A DNA stretch of 64,000 nt from Fen-1298 sp963833465 (GCA_963833465.1 CAWHXW010000006.1:1-64000); one strand, 5' to 3'. Positions 1 through 8,523 are shown, counted from the stretch's first letter. A program made the numbers and translations. Notes: generated by a model not told the origin, from the letters alone.

Positions 1-617
1 AGTTAGAGTATTTATTTCTAGTTTGTCGGAGTCTTTATGATCTTCTTCAAGAATGCCTCTCCAAGTTGTTCCCGAAGTTTAAATTCCAAGATTCTAATTA
101 TGGCAAAAAACAATTGCCGAAATCTTTCGCAGACATGATTTATTATCAGAATGTATTAATGACCATGAAAGAAATTGTGACTCGATATTCTGTTCCTGAA
201 CCAATTGCAGAATATTATCTACGACAAGCATATTTCTTCGAATGGTTGCGCCAATACAGAGTATATGTTTCTCATAGTGGTAAGAGTTTTGAATTAGTTT
301 TTGCATTAGAAAAAGGTTTTGCTATATCCATTGAGACAAAACCATTTTCCTCAATGAAAATATGGAACGAATCCAATACACAACCGCACAAATTAGGATC
401 TGTAAAATCATTAGTGGCATATTTGATAAGTAGCACTTTATCTGCAATAGAAGAATTCGCTCATCTTATGGAAACAATTGTCATATTCCCGCAAGATATT
501 TCTCCAGGGAATAAGATATTCCTTTGTGGACCAACTATCTCTAAACTGCAGAATTTGGAAAAACAGATAAATGATGAACCGTGGTATACAATCGATGTGA
601 GCGCAAATGCTGGCTAA
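1..617 (+). CDS. Cassette 1: hypothetical protein, 5' end outside window
   Basis: The reading frame is open from the first bases of the window, so the gene very probably starts further left; the first possible internal start is a TTG at 66. I do not recognise a family. The visible protein of about 200 residues is soluble-looking, rich in aromatic residues, with no obvious signal peptide or membrane segment. Its stop codon TAA (615-617) lies inside the R'' box of the following attC, so the recombination site supplies the end of the gene. It is the first visible cassette of the array. Confidence 0.6.
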   Translation, partial: LEYLFLVCRSLYDLLQECLSKLFPKFKFQDSNYGKKQLPKSFADMIYYQNVLMTMKEIVTRYSVPEPIAEYYLRQAYFFEWLRQYRVYVSHSGKSFELVFALEKGFAISIETKPFSSMKIWNESNTQPHKLGSVKSLVAYLISSTLSAIEEFAHLMETIVIFPQDISPGNKIFLCGPTISKLQNLEKQINDEPWYTIDVSANAG

Positions 618-769
618 CCAGGCGCTCAAGCTGACGGAATGAGCGTGCTGCAAAATTCATAGCGAGTAAAGATTTAGATACTTAATAATTTATTTATCAG
701 CGTGAACTCAGTTCGTTTAGTGAATTACGAAAGTTATCAGCGCCGCAGCTTAGCGCCAATCCGTTAGGC
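613..769 (+). other. attC site 1
   Basis: R'' GCTAAC at 613-618 and R' GTTAGGC at 763-769, 157 bases. The stem arms AGGCGCTCAAGCTG and CAGCTTAGCGCC pair, with one extra C left unpaired, as expected for the extrahelical base of a folded attC. Confidence 0.9.
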
Positions 770-1103
770 GGCGCGGTCGGTGCACCAGCATAAAGTTTGT
801 TAAGTGGGTTTCGTTTTAAATTATTGCTTCGTGTTGGTTAATAAAAACGTACAGTAAAGTTTTGTTTGCACCTCCCGCGCTCGTTTTTTGGATGGTAAAG
901 AACAAAACGGAATAATTGTTTAATAAATAATTTTAACGCAAAATTAAAGTATCGCCTAACCAGGCACTCAAGCTGACGGGGTGAGCGTGAGTACAATTTA
1001 CATTGCGGACAACGGTCGATTGCAAGAGCAAAATATTCAGCGTGAACTTGGTTCGTTGAGTGTAATTTGACATTTGATCACGCCGCAGCTTAGTGCCGGT
1101 CCG
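764..1103 (+). other. Cassette 2: ORF-less cassette with long inverted repeat
   Basis: No credible coding frame is visible between attC 1 and attC 2. The segment contains an imperfect inverted repeat: GCGCGGTCGGTGCA at 771-784 pairs with TGCACCTCCCGCGC at 867-880, 12 of 14 positions. The placement of the left arm, a few bases after the cassette start, resembles that in ORF-less cassettes 7 and 11. It could be a structured RNA, a promoter-bearing cassette or a decayed one; the sequence does not decide. Confidence 0.6.
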
Positions 1104-1109
1104 TTAGGC
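954..1109 (+). other. attC site 2
   Basis: R'' GCCTAAC at 954-960, R' GTTAGGC at 1103-1109, 156 bases. Arms AGGCACTCAAGCTG and CAGCTTAGTGCC differ from attC 1 by a compensated pair change. Confidence 0.92.
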
Positions 1110-1133
1110 GGCAGTCAATAGAGGAGATGCAAT

Positions 1134-1541
1134 ATGAAACCGATACCTTGGACTGAACGATTTTCCGTCGGTGTAAAGGAAATCGATCTTCAACATCGCG
1201 GCTTGCTTGACATTATAAATCAAATCATCGATTCTATTGAGAAGAAGAATGAATGGCAAACAACATCCATCATTCTTGATTCCCTTATCAATTACGCCTA
1301 CAACCATTTCTCAACCGAAGAACGATATATGAAGGAAGCTGAATATCCTGATTTGCTGTGGCATGTTGGATTGCATCTTGAGTTTATAAAAAAGGTGTTT
1401 ACATTATCCCAAGAAGTATCATTGAAAGGATTAGAAGTACAACGAGAGATGCTTACGTATTTAACAGAATGGTATACTAATCATGTTCTTGGAGTTGACA
1501 GAAAATATATGTCTAGCCTTTCTGCGAAAGGAATAAAATAA
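1134..1541 (+). CDS. Cassette 3: bacteriohemerythrin
   Basis: A 135-residue single-domain hemerythrin, the usual length. The non-haem di-iron ligands are all in place: H21, H58 and E62 (H-F-S-T-E), H77 and H81 (H-x3-H), H117 and D122 (H-x4-D). Family members bind O2 reversibly and act in oxygen sensing, delivery or scavenging; which applies here is not evident. The ATG follows a GAGGAG ribosome-binding site 7 bases upstream. There is no signal peptide, so it should be cytoplasmic. As a cassette gene it probably depends on the integron promoter or readthrough. Confidence 0.93.
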   Translation: MKPIPWTERFSVGVKEIDLQHRGLLDIINQIIDSIEKKNEWQTTSIILDSLINYAYNHFSTEERYMKEAEYPDLLWHVGLHLEFIKKVFTLSQEVSLKGLEVQREMLTYLTEWYTNHVLGVDRKYMSSLSAKGIK

Positions 1542-1554
1542 ATTTGCAACTGCC

Positions 1555-1712
1555 GCCTAACCAGCGGCTCAAGCTGACCGGATGAGCGTGGGAGCAATTT
1601 ACATTGCGAGTAGAGGTTTTGTGTTTAATAATTTAGTTGGTAGCGTGAACCTGTTTTCTTGGGTGCATTACGAAACTATTCAACGCGGCAGCTTAGCCGC
1701 CATCCGTTAGCC
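1555..1712 (+). other. attC site 3
   Basis: R'' GCCTAAC at 1555-1561, R' GTTAGCC at 1706-1712, 158 bases. Arms AGCGGCTCAAGCTG and CAGCTTAGCCGCC. Confidence 0.92.
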
Positions 1713-1748
1713 AGCATTTTGTAAAAGATTATCAGGTGAAATAAAATT

Positions 1749-2120
1749 ATGGATTGGATGGTTTTCTTCACAGCAATTCTGGCTTTGTCAAGCATGATTC
1801 AAGCGATTGACATTGTCTATAAATGGTTGCACTCTCGTAAGAAGAAAGCTGTCCAATTGCAGAAAGTAATTAGCAGTACCCGGAAACCTATAATATCCCG
1901 CTGGATAGTAGTTTTCACAAATATATTTGCATTTCTCTTTTTCAATTGGATGCTGATTAATGAATTGAGAAATACCGGGCCATTAACTTCGGGTCGATTC
2001 GTAGTTATCGTATTTGCGTCTCTTGGTTTCTTCTTAATAATAGTTATAGTCGCAATCGATCTCGCAATCAGAATTGCCTTTAAGAACGATTCTAAAAATG
2101 GTAGTCAAAATGCTGGCTAA
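1749..2120 (+). CDS. Cassette 4: small membrane protein, unknown function
   Basis: A 123-residue protein with three hydrophobic segments, around residues 4-22, 50-70 and 84-108. A basic stretch (S-R-K-K-K) follows the first segment, suggesting inner-membrane topology. No family is recognised. The TAA stop (2118-2120) is part of the R'' box of attC 4. The cassette's first and last 16 bases are inverted complements of each other, so this is an intact cassette. Confidence 0.75.
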   Translation: MDWMVFFTAILALSSMIQAIDIVYKWLHSRKKKAVQLQKVISSTRKPIISRWIVVFTNIFAFLFFNWMLINELRNTGPLTSGRFVVIVFASLGFFLIIVIVAIDLAIRIAFKNDSKNGSQNAG

Positions 2121-2273
2121 CCAGCAACTCAAGCTGACGGAATGAGCGTGGGTACGTTAAGCATGGCGCGTAGAGGTTGAGATGTTTAATAATAAACTTT
2201 TCAGCATGAACTTGTTTCGTTTTCAGCAACTTGCGGGTTATCGTTGCCGCAGCTTAGTTGCGGTCCGTTATAC
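2115..2273 (+). other. attC site 4
   Basis: R'' GGCTAAC at 2115-2121, R' GTTATAC at 2267-2273, 159 bases. Arms GCAACTCAAGCTG and CAGCTTAGTTGC are a compensated variant of the GCGGC/GCCGC arms. Confidence 0.92.
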
Positions 2274-2334
2274 CGCTTGCGCTAATGAAAAAGATAGTTA
2301 CAATGCCTAAACAATAATTATAAAAGGGAAGGTC

Positions 2335-2983
2335 ATGAAAAAACTAATACTTAGTGTTGTATTATTCTTTATTACCATGCAATATTCGTTTCCTCAAACA
2401 ATTTCGTACACTGGTCAAATAAAGCCATTGTTTGATAGTTATGGCTGTACTGGCTGTCATGGAGGCAACGGAGGATTATATGTTAGTCCTTATGCAAATC
2501 TTTTTACAACAGGTAATCACAAACCAGTGGTTGTAGCTGGTGATACTGAACAGTGTGCTTATAAAGAAAATAAAAGGCAATGCCGGCTTTGGTTCACAAA
2601 TGCCGCTGGGCGGTTCGATAATGGCAGCCAGTGATTTAAATACAATTATTCTGTGGATCAAAAATGGAGCTCCTGAAAATTCAACATCAGTGGATAATCC
2701 GAATGAATTAATGTCGATTCATACGTTTAATTTAAGACAAAATTATCCCAATCCATTCAATCCATCGACGACTTTTTCGTTCGATCTACCCAATCGGATA
2801 TTTGTCTCATTAAATGTTATCGATATGCTTGGAAGAGATGTTTCAACAATTGTTTTTAAAGAATTATCGGCTGGGAGATACACCGTTCAATGGAATGCAA
2901 GAGATTTGCCAAGTGGCGTTTATTTTTATCGGCTGCAAGCTGGTTCATTCGTCGATACCAAGAAACTTCTTTTACTTAGGTGA
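2335..2983 (+). CDS. Cassette 5: c-type cytochrome-like T9SS cargo, frameshifted
   Basis: The first frame (2335 on) has a signal peptide ending near residue 21 and a haem c site C-T-G-C-H at 38-42 in a cytochrome/planctomycete-type context. The second frame (to 2983) continues with a Q-M-P-L-G-G segment supplying the typical methionine and ends in a T9SS sorting domain (N-Y-P-N-P-F-N-P-S, then G-V-Y-F-Y-R and K-K-L-L-L-L-R). The frames join at about 2543-2555, where one base is extra or two are missing. The intact product would be a secreted, cell-surface monohaem protein of about 215 residues. The shift may be a true lesion or a sequence error. ATG follows a GGGAAGG ribosome-binding site. 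Confidence 0.8.
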
Positions 2984-3030
2984 TATGCATTTGAAACTAA
3001 CAAACTAAACATATAAAAATAAAGCAAGCG

Positions 3031-3226
3031 GTATAACCAGCGGCTTAAGCTGACCGGATGAGCGTACTGCAAACTTCATGGCAGATGGTGGTTTACAGTT
3101 TTTATTATTTTGTTCTTTGTACCTCATGGCTTTTGTGTAAATTAATTTTGTTTTCAGCATGAACTTGTTTCGTTTAGTACAATTTGAAAGTTTTCAGTGC
3201 GGCAGCTTAGCCGCAGTCCGTTAGAA
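3031..3226 (+). other. attC site 5 (long class)
   Basis: R'' GTATAAC at 3031-3037, R' GTTAGAA at 3220-3226, 196 bases. It belongs to the longer attC size class. Arms GCGGCTTAAGCTG and CAGCTTAGCCGC. Confidence 0.92.
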
Positions 3227-3300
3227 CACACGAATTACTTATGGTGTGGCTATACAAGTTAGTGCTTATTTGAAGACTACAAAAAATAAATGGATTATAT

Positions 3301-3921
3301 ATGAAACGAAAAAGACATTTTGTGAAAATCATATTAATTCTATTTTTTATTGTAGGTATTCAATCCCTATTTGGACAACAAAATGACACTGTATTAATTA
3401 ATCGCGTGTATAATAATAAGTCATATTTGAATTCGTTGGATTTACGTGCCTTAGATCTTTTCTTCTCTATATATGAAATTACATATCACCGTCAATATGA
3501 TTCTCAGGATGAAGTGATTCTTGGTGTTTTTTATGAGAGCAATACAACAACTTCTCTTTCGGGGACAACTTATCCTGGGAAAAGTCAGTCATATTCACTT
3601 GTATTAGGTTATAGGAAACATTTATGGAAAAATCTTCATTTGGACTATCAACTCTATCTATTAAACAGAAAATACTTTGAGAATAACGAACAAAAGAACT
3701 ATGTTAGCTTTGAAATTTGGAATGAATTTCATCTCGGTTATCAATTCGATTTCTCAATTATGGAAACACCGTTTTATATAACACCTCAGTTTCTTGTTGG
3801 ATTCTGTCTCAATAAGAGCAATGAACCACAAAGCTTCAAGATACTAGATAAGAAAAATCCACCTTACCATTATCCGGATTTATATATATTTCCGAATCTA
3901 AACGTAGAATTTAAATTCTAA
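3301..3921 (+). CDS. Cassette 6: secreted outer-membrane-barrel-like protein
   Basis: A 206-residue protein with a basic N-terminus and a hydrophobic signal sequence ending near G-Q-Q at residues 25-27. The rest alternates polar and aromatic residues and ends in a short beta strand with a terminal Phe (V-E-F-K-F), which is typical of small outer-membrane beta barrels. No named family is recognised. It is the only gene of cassette 6, whose first and last 13 bases are inverted complements. Confidence 0.75.
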   Translation: MKRKRHFVKIILILFFIVGIQSLFGQQNDTVLINRVYNNKSYLNSLDLRALDLFFSIYEITYHRQYDSQDEVILGVFYESNTTTSLSGTTYPGKSQSYSLVLGYRKHLWKNLHLDYQLYLLNRKYFENNEQKNYVSFEIWNEFHLGYQFDFSIMETPFYITPQFLVGFCLNKSNEPQSFKILDKKNPPYHYPDLYIFPNLNVEFKF

Positions 3922-3956
3922 TTTGTATTTTACAGGCAAATATTTCATTGCGTGTG

Positions 3957-4153
3957 TTCTAACCAGCGGCTCAAGCTGACCGGATGAGCGTTGGTGCAAA
4001 CTTCATGGCGTGTGGTGGGTTTAGGTTTTTATTATTAACTTTTTATTACCTCGTTGGTTGGGGAATTATTAATTTGGTTTTCAGCATGAACTTGTTTCGT
4101 TCAGTACTATTTTGAAATTATCAGTGCGGCAGCTTAGCCGCATACCGTTATGT
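3957..4153 (+). other. attC site 6 (long class)
   Basis: R'' TTCTAAC ending at 3963, R' GTTATGT at 4147-4153, 197 bases. The core complementarity to the start of cassette 6 extends to 13 bases. Confidence 0.92.
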
Positions 4154-4583
4154 TGCACAGTCAGCGCGCCCTGTAAGCGTTACCTATTTGGTTGAGTAAT
4201 CGCTTTCTACTGGTTTTACTTTTTATAAGAGATGTACAGGTTTAGAAGTTGGTTGCTTTCTATAAGTTTTTGCTATTAACAAGTTCTGTTTAGTACCGAG
4301 AGTACAAAAGCGGTGCAAGTTAATTTCTTAAAAGCGTCTTGGTAGCGCGCTGCCTGTGCTCAGCAACATTCAAGTTATGTGGTGTCATTAAAAATTAGTT
4401 TACGGAAAGTTTGTACATTAAATAAACTATAACATAACCAGCAACTCAAGCTGACGGTTGGAGCGTGGGAGCATTCAACATGGCTAATAGAGGTTTAGTG
4501 CTTAATAAGTCAGTTGGTAGCGTGAACCTGTCTCGTTTTGTGAAATACGAAACTTATCAACGCCGCAGCTTAGTTGCAGTCCG
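4148..4583 (+). other. Cassette 7: ORF-less cassette, paralogue of cassette 11
   Basis: No credible ORF. The pre-attC part (4151-4438) aligns without large gaps to 8051-8339 at roughly three quarters identity by eye. Blocks such as GTACAAAAGCGGTGCAAG and a final block of about 40 bases are identical. A 15-position inverted repeat, 4155-4169 with 4345-4359, has one mismatch and encloses most of the element. Conserved pairing in two diverged copies suggests a structured RNA or DNA element rather than a gene remnant. Confidence 0.7.
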
Positions 4584-4589
4584 TTAGGG
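4432..4589 (+). other. attC site 7
   Basis: R'' ACATAAC at 4432-4438, R' GTTAGGG at 4583-4589, 158 bases. Arms GCAACTCAAGCTG and CAGCTTAGTTGC. Confidence 0.92.
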
Positions 4590-4610
4590 CGCGTTCAGAA
4601 GAGATTAAAA

Positions 4611-5087
4611 ATGATTATTCTCAGAACAATTGTTGTTGGCTTTATATCGCTTACTCTCTTGAGTTGTGTCAAACAGGAAATAAGAGATCCATTTAGAATC
4701 ACTGTAATATCATCAAATTATTCTTTGGCTTATTCAGTTGAAACAACTATTACAGACTCCTTAGCTCAAGCTCAGTTTATTGGTGGGCTTATTGGAGAAA
4801 AGCCAAAGGTTCTTTTTGTGCATGGGCTGGAGAAATCTCAATTGGATTCGTTCTACACTTTTCTAAAACAAGAATCGCTCGACACGCTTCAAAGAATTTA
4901 TGATACAGGTGTACCTGATGGGATGCAATTCTTTTTCAAAATTGACTATCAGGGTAAAAGTAAAATAGTTCAACTTGGTAATATTTGGGTACCACAATTG
5001 TTTAGGTTAGCACAAATAATCAATACAGTTTTACCAGACTCACTGAAATATGATTTGCGGGTCGCAAAATATTCAAACGCGCCCTAA
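4611..5087 (+). CDS. Cassette 8: putative lipoprotein, unknown function
   Basis: A 158-residue protein with a short N-terminal hydrophobic stretch and a lipobox L-L-S-C (Cys at residue 19), so probably a lipid-anchored periplasmic or outer-membrane protein. I recognise no domain. The mature part is mixed alpha/beta in composition. The stop codon TAA (5085-5087) is contributed by the R'' box of attC 8. It is the sole gene of cassette 8. Confidence 0.75.
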   Translation: MIILRTIVVGFISLTLLSCVKQEIRDPFRITVISSNYSLAYSVETTITDSLAQAQFIGGLIGEKPKVLFVHGLEKSQLDSFYTFLKQESLDTLQRIYDTGVPDGMQFFFKIDYQGKSKIVQLGNIWVPQLFRLAQIINTVLPDSLKYDLRVAKYSNAP

Positions 5088-5240
5088 CCAGCGGCTCAAG
5101 CTGACCGGATGAGCGTCGGTGTGTTAAGCATGGCTTGCAACGGTTTAGTATATTTTGAAGGCTATCAACTTGAAACTCGGTTCGTTTAGTACTAATTTGA
5201 AAGTTATCAGCGCGGTCAGCTTAGCCGCCATCCGTTAGGG
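5082..5240 (+). other. attC site 8
   Basis: R'' CCCTAAC at 5082-5088, R' GTTAGGG at 5234-5240, 159 bases. Arms GCGGCTCAAGCTG and CAGCTTAGCCGCC. Confidence 0.92.
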
Positions 5241-5250
5241 CGCAAACATT

Positions 5251-5805
5251 ATGAAAAGATTAATCATACTTTCCTTCATTTATATATCTGTCGCTGTTGC
5301 TCAAACAGACACACTTCGCTTCGGACAGCATAAGTTTATTTACCAATTGAGTGATGCTTGGGGTGCACCTAAAAGGTCTCAATCTCAGGGCTATTTAGAT
5401 ATATCTTACAAAAGAGCAGTTATCTTCGATTCAAAGAGAGTTAAAATTATTCCCAACTTGCTTATCAAATTGGTAAAACTAAACCTTGATACTTTAACAT
5501 CTGACAGCGGAGGAATTAATATTTTTACAGAGGCTTCTATCCTAAAATTCGCTCCGCCAGAAGTTCTCGACGATTATAAGCAGAACATAAATCTTGCATC
5601 TGAATATGGGCTTAATATTAAAAACAGTTATGGATTTAATTCACCATATACAGATGGTTACAAAACGCGACATACCTGTTTGTATTTTACAATATTCGAT
5701 GAGAAACGCTATGGAGTTTTTATCTGTCTTGACTCAACAGAAGAAGTCTTTGAAAAAATACGAAGCGAAGTGAAGAAGTTCTTAGAAAGTATAATAATAA
5801 AATAA
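5251..5805 (+). CDS. Cassette 9: secreted protein, unknown function
   Basis: A 184-residue protein with a clear signal peptide ending A-V-A-Q near residue 18. The mature part is predicted alpha/beta with no recognised motif. It starts only 10 bases after the R' box of attC 8, so almost no leader is present and expression must come from upstream. The ending is lysine-rich with an amphipathic helix. Single gene of cassette 9. Confidence 0.75.
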   Translation: MKRLIILSFIYISVAVAQTDTLRFGQHKFIYQLSDAWGAPKRSQSQGYLDISYKRAVIFDSKRVKIIPNLLIKLVKLNLDTLTSDSGGINIFTEASILKFAPPEVLDDYKQNINLASEYGLNIKNSYGFNSPYTDGYKTRHTCLYFTIFDEKRYGVFICLDSTEEVFEKIRSEVKKFLESIIIK

Positions 5806-5818
5806 AGAATGGTTTGCG

Positions 5819-6013
5819 CCCTAACCAGCAACTCAAGCTGACCGGATGAGCGTATTGCGTTAGTCATTGCGTGTGGTGGGTTTCGTTTTTATTATTTACT
5901 TTTATGTACCTCGTTGGTTCATAGAAGGTTAATATGGTTTTTATCATGAACTCATTTCGTTTAGTGTATATTGAAAGTTTAGTGTGCGGCAGCTTAGTTG
6001 CCGTCCGTTAGGG
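5819..6013 (+). other. attC site 9 (long class)
   Basis: R'' CCCTAAC at 5819-5825, R' GTTAGGG at 6007-6013, 195 bases. Arms GCAACTCAAGCTG and CAGCTTAGTTGCC. Confidence 0.92.
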
Positions 6014-6091
6014 TGCAGCACATTTCATGATTACGGAAGTCAAATGAGATAATTTCTAACAGCTAATATTATTTGACAACATCTTGATTAA

Positions 6092-7006
6092 ATGTACAAA
6101 CTATTCCCGTTCTTACTCACATTATTTTTCATAGGTAACTGCTCAATGAATATGATTACACATTTAACTGACGTGAAACGAACTTTTCCATACTCCGACG
6201 ATATACAAATCAGTTACGAGGTTCACGGTAATGGTAACTCGGCAATTGTTTTTCTTCATGGATTTGGAGCTTCTGTTGAAACATGGCGAGACATCCAATC
6301 AGGACTTATGCAAGGGAAAAAACTATATTTTCTAGATCTTAAAGGTTTTGGTCTTTCATCAAAGCCTGATGATAGTAAGTATTCTCTTTATGACCAGGCC
6401 GAGGTTGTCCTTGCTTTTTTAAAGACTCAGAATCTTCATGACATTACACTTGTGGGCCATTCATACGGAGGTGCAGTCTGTTTATTCACCTACTTGAAAG
6501 ATCGATCTAGTGACAACCATATGCTTATTCAGCGACTAATCTTAATAGACGCCGCGGCCTACGTACAAGATCTTCCTTTCTTCATTGATATCCTTAGAAG
6601 ATCACCCACAAATTGGATTGTAATGCATCTCGTCCCAGCCCAGCTAAGGGCGAGCTTTACCTTGCGTCATCTTTTTTTCGATCAAAATAAATTATCAGAT
6701 GAGAGAATAAAAAGATATGCTTACTTCTTTGACCAACCCGGTAGTTACAACTCCTTTGTTCAGTGTGCAAGACAAATAATACCCGCGAACCCAGATTCGA
6801 TTTCCGCTTTGATCAAAACAATTGAAATCCCAACTCTAATTCTGTGGGGCGCAAACGATCCTGCAATTTCACTGGAACACGGTCGCCGATTGCAGAAAGA
6901 CATTCCCTATTCAAGATTGGTAATCATTCCAAATTGCGGTCACATTCCACACGAAGAGGCGCCTGAAGAGAGTCTAAAGGCTATTCTAAAATTTTTGGAG
7001 GAATAA
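6092..7006 (+). CDS. Cassette 10, gene 1: alpha/beta hydrolase lipoprotein
   Basis: A 304-residue alpha/beta-hydrolase. The nucleophile elbow G-H-S-Y-G-G places the catalytic Ser at residue 124, with Asp 256 (W-G-A-N-D) and His 284 (C-G-H) completing the triad. An oxyanion-loop H-G-F-G-A follows the first strand. The N-terminus carries a hydrophobic stretch and a lipobox-like I-G-N-C (Cys 17), so it is probably lipid-anchored. The substrate cannot be told; the family includes esterases, epoxide hydrolases and lactonases. Its stop overlaps the start of the next gene by one base (TAATG), so the two genes form a two-gene cassette and are probably translationally coupled. Confidence 0.88.
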   Translation: MYKLFPFLLTLFFIGNCSMNMITHLTDVKRTFPYSDDIQISYEVHGNGNSAIVFLHGFGASVETWRDIQSGLMQGKKLYFLDLKGFGLSSKPDDSKYSLYDQAEVVLAFLKTQNLHDITLVGHSYGGAVCLFTYLKDRSSDNHMLIQRLILIDAAAYVQDLPFFIDILRRSPTNWIVMHLVPAQLRASFTLRHLFFDQNKLSDERIKRYAYFFDQPGSYNSFVQCARQIIPANPDSISALIKTIEIPTLILWGANDPAISLEHGRRLQKDIPYSRLVIIPNCGHIPHEEAPEESLKAILKFLEE

Positions 7007-7860
7007 TGGAATCAACCCTTGTCATATTTCTTAAACTTTACGCGCCTTTTCTTATTTCGCTTTTGTTTGTTGTTGCAATTTTCCTTGTCAAAAAAACGAG
7101 AAAAGGTACAGTGCTCACAATAAGACCACTTGGTCATTTTATCGAGATGGTTGAAATCAAAATTCCTATATCTAGCATAGTAATAACTAGAACTATTCTA
7201 GGAATAATTGCTATTCTCCCGTTATTCACACTACTTTTTTTGGACTTCTCTTCGTTCTTTCCATCACATCTTAAGATGGAGGTTTTCTTTGATGAACAGG
7301 GTATTCATGATTCTTTTAATCAATTTGATGCCGATGAAATCAAAAATCTAACCATCCCCTCAGATTATTTGAGTTATCGAGAACAATACTACCAAGACCT
7401 AGACAGAGAGGCAAAGCGGTTATTATTTATTCCTATCTTCTTCGATGAAAAAAATGGATCAATTCATAGTTCCGGACAGACATCTTTCGTGGTCGAGAAG
7501 GTCGATGGAATACAAAAATATCACGTCAGCGAATCTTCAGGTGAACTACTTAATACACTCGAGCTTCCAAATCAGCCCACCAGACAATTCAAAACATTTT
7601 TCGAGAAGCTTCCAACCAAAGAGGATTATCTAAGTCCTACCATTTGGCACATTCTTACTAAGCACACTGTCATACTCAGGCCGCAGTTCAAACAGATCTT
7701 GGCTCAGGATATCAAGGCCGACGGTGTTGTTTTTCATCTTACGGTTGTTGGTGTTACGAAGGTTGCGATATTTCCTTGGCCGGATTTCAGCAATACTATT
7801 TATTTGGCAAATTTTCCGGGTGTGGGTCTCGTTCCCATTGCCTACGCTATATATAGATAA
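7006..7860 (+). CDS. Cassette 10, gene 2: membrane protein, unknown function
   Basis: A 284-residue protein with two N-terminal transmembrane segments (about residues 8-28 and 62-84) and a long, probably extracytoplasmic C-terminal part. No family is recognised. The start codon overlaps the stop of the hydrolase gene, which implies a shared function. The pair may be a membrane-anchored processing or detoxifying unit, but that is inference only. Confidence 0.75.
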   Translation: MESTLVIFLKLYAPFLISLLFVVAIFLVKKTRKGTVLTIRPLGHFIEMVEIKIPISSIVITRTILGIIAILPLFTLLFLDFSSFFPSHLKMEVFFDEQGIHDSFNQFDADEIKNLTIPSDYLSYREQYYQDLDREAKRLLFIPIFFDEKNGSIHSSGQTSFVVEKVDGIQKYHVSESSGELLNTLELPNQPTRQFKTFFEKLPTKEDYLSPTIWHILTKHTVILRPQFKQILAQDIKADGVVFHLTVVGVTKVAIFPWPDFSNTIYLANFPGVGLVPIAYAIYR

Positions 7861-7895
7861 TTGATACAAAGAAAGATGTTGGTACATATGCTGCA

Positions 7896-8053
7896 CCCTA
7901 ACCAGCAACTCAAGCTGACGGTTTGAGCGTGGGAGCAATCAACATGGCTAATATAGGTCTGGTACTTAATAATTCAATTGGTAGCGTGAACTCGTTTCGT
8001 TGGTTACATTACGAAACTTTTCAACGCCGCAGCTTAGTTGCGATCCGTTATGT
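7896..8053 (+). other. attC site 10
   Basis: R'' CCCTAAC at 7896-7902, R' GTTATGT at 8047-8053, 158 bases. Arms GCAACTCAAGCTG and CAGCTTAGTTGC. Confidence 0.92.
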
Positions 8054-8523
8054 TGCACAGGCAGCGCACTTTGTATGCGTTACCAATTTGGTTTGGTAAT
8101 TTCTTTCTACTGGCTTTAATATTATATAAATGTTGTGCAGATTTAAAAGTTGTTAGCTTTCTACAAACTTTAATTGTCAACAAGTTTTGTTTAGTGCGAG
8201 AGTACAAAAGCGGTGCAAGTTAATTTCCAAAAAGAATCTCGGTGATGCGCTGCCTGTGCTCAGAAAAATTAAAGTATTGATGGTGATAGCGAATATTGTT
8301 TTACGGAAAGTTTGTACATTAAATAAACTATAACATAACCAGCGGCTCAAGCTGACCGAATGAGCGTTGGTACGTTAAGCATGACTTGTGGTGGGTTTTC
8401 GTTTTCACTATTTAGTATTTAGTACCTATAACTTTTTGTATTTATCAATTCGGTTGATAGCATGAACTCATTTCGTTTAGTATATTTTGAAAGTTATCAG
8501 TGCGGCAGCTTAGCCGCCATCCG
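8048..8523 (+). other. Cassette 11: ORF-less cassette, paralogue of cassette 7
   Basis: No credible ORF. It is a diverged copy of cassette 7, and the two have the same R'' and R' core type (ACATAAC/GTTATGT). The enclosing inverted repeat, 8055-8068 with 8246-8259, is a perfect 14-bp pairing. Relative to cassette 7 one pair is changed on both arms (A-T here, G-C there), a compensatory change that argues for a selected stem. The two attC sites differ in size class (158 against 197 bases), so the copies did not arise by a simple recent tandem duplication. Confidence 0.7.

Noticed and set aside
8038..8223. ORF of 61 codons in cassette 11
   Set aside because: It begins inside attC 10 and is not conserved in the paralogous cassette 7.
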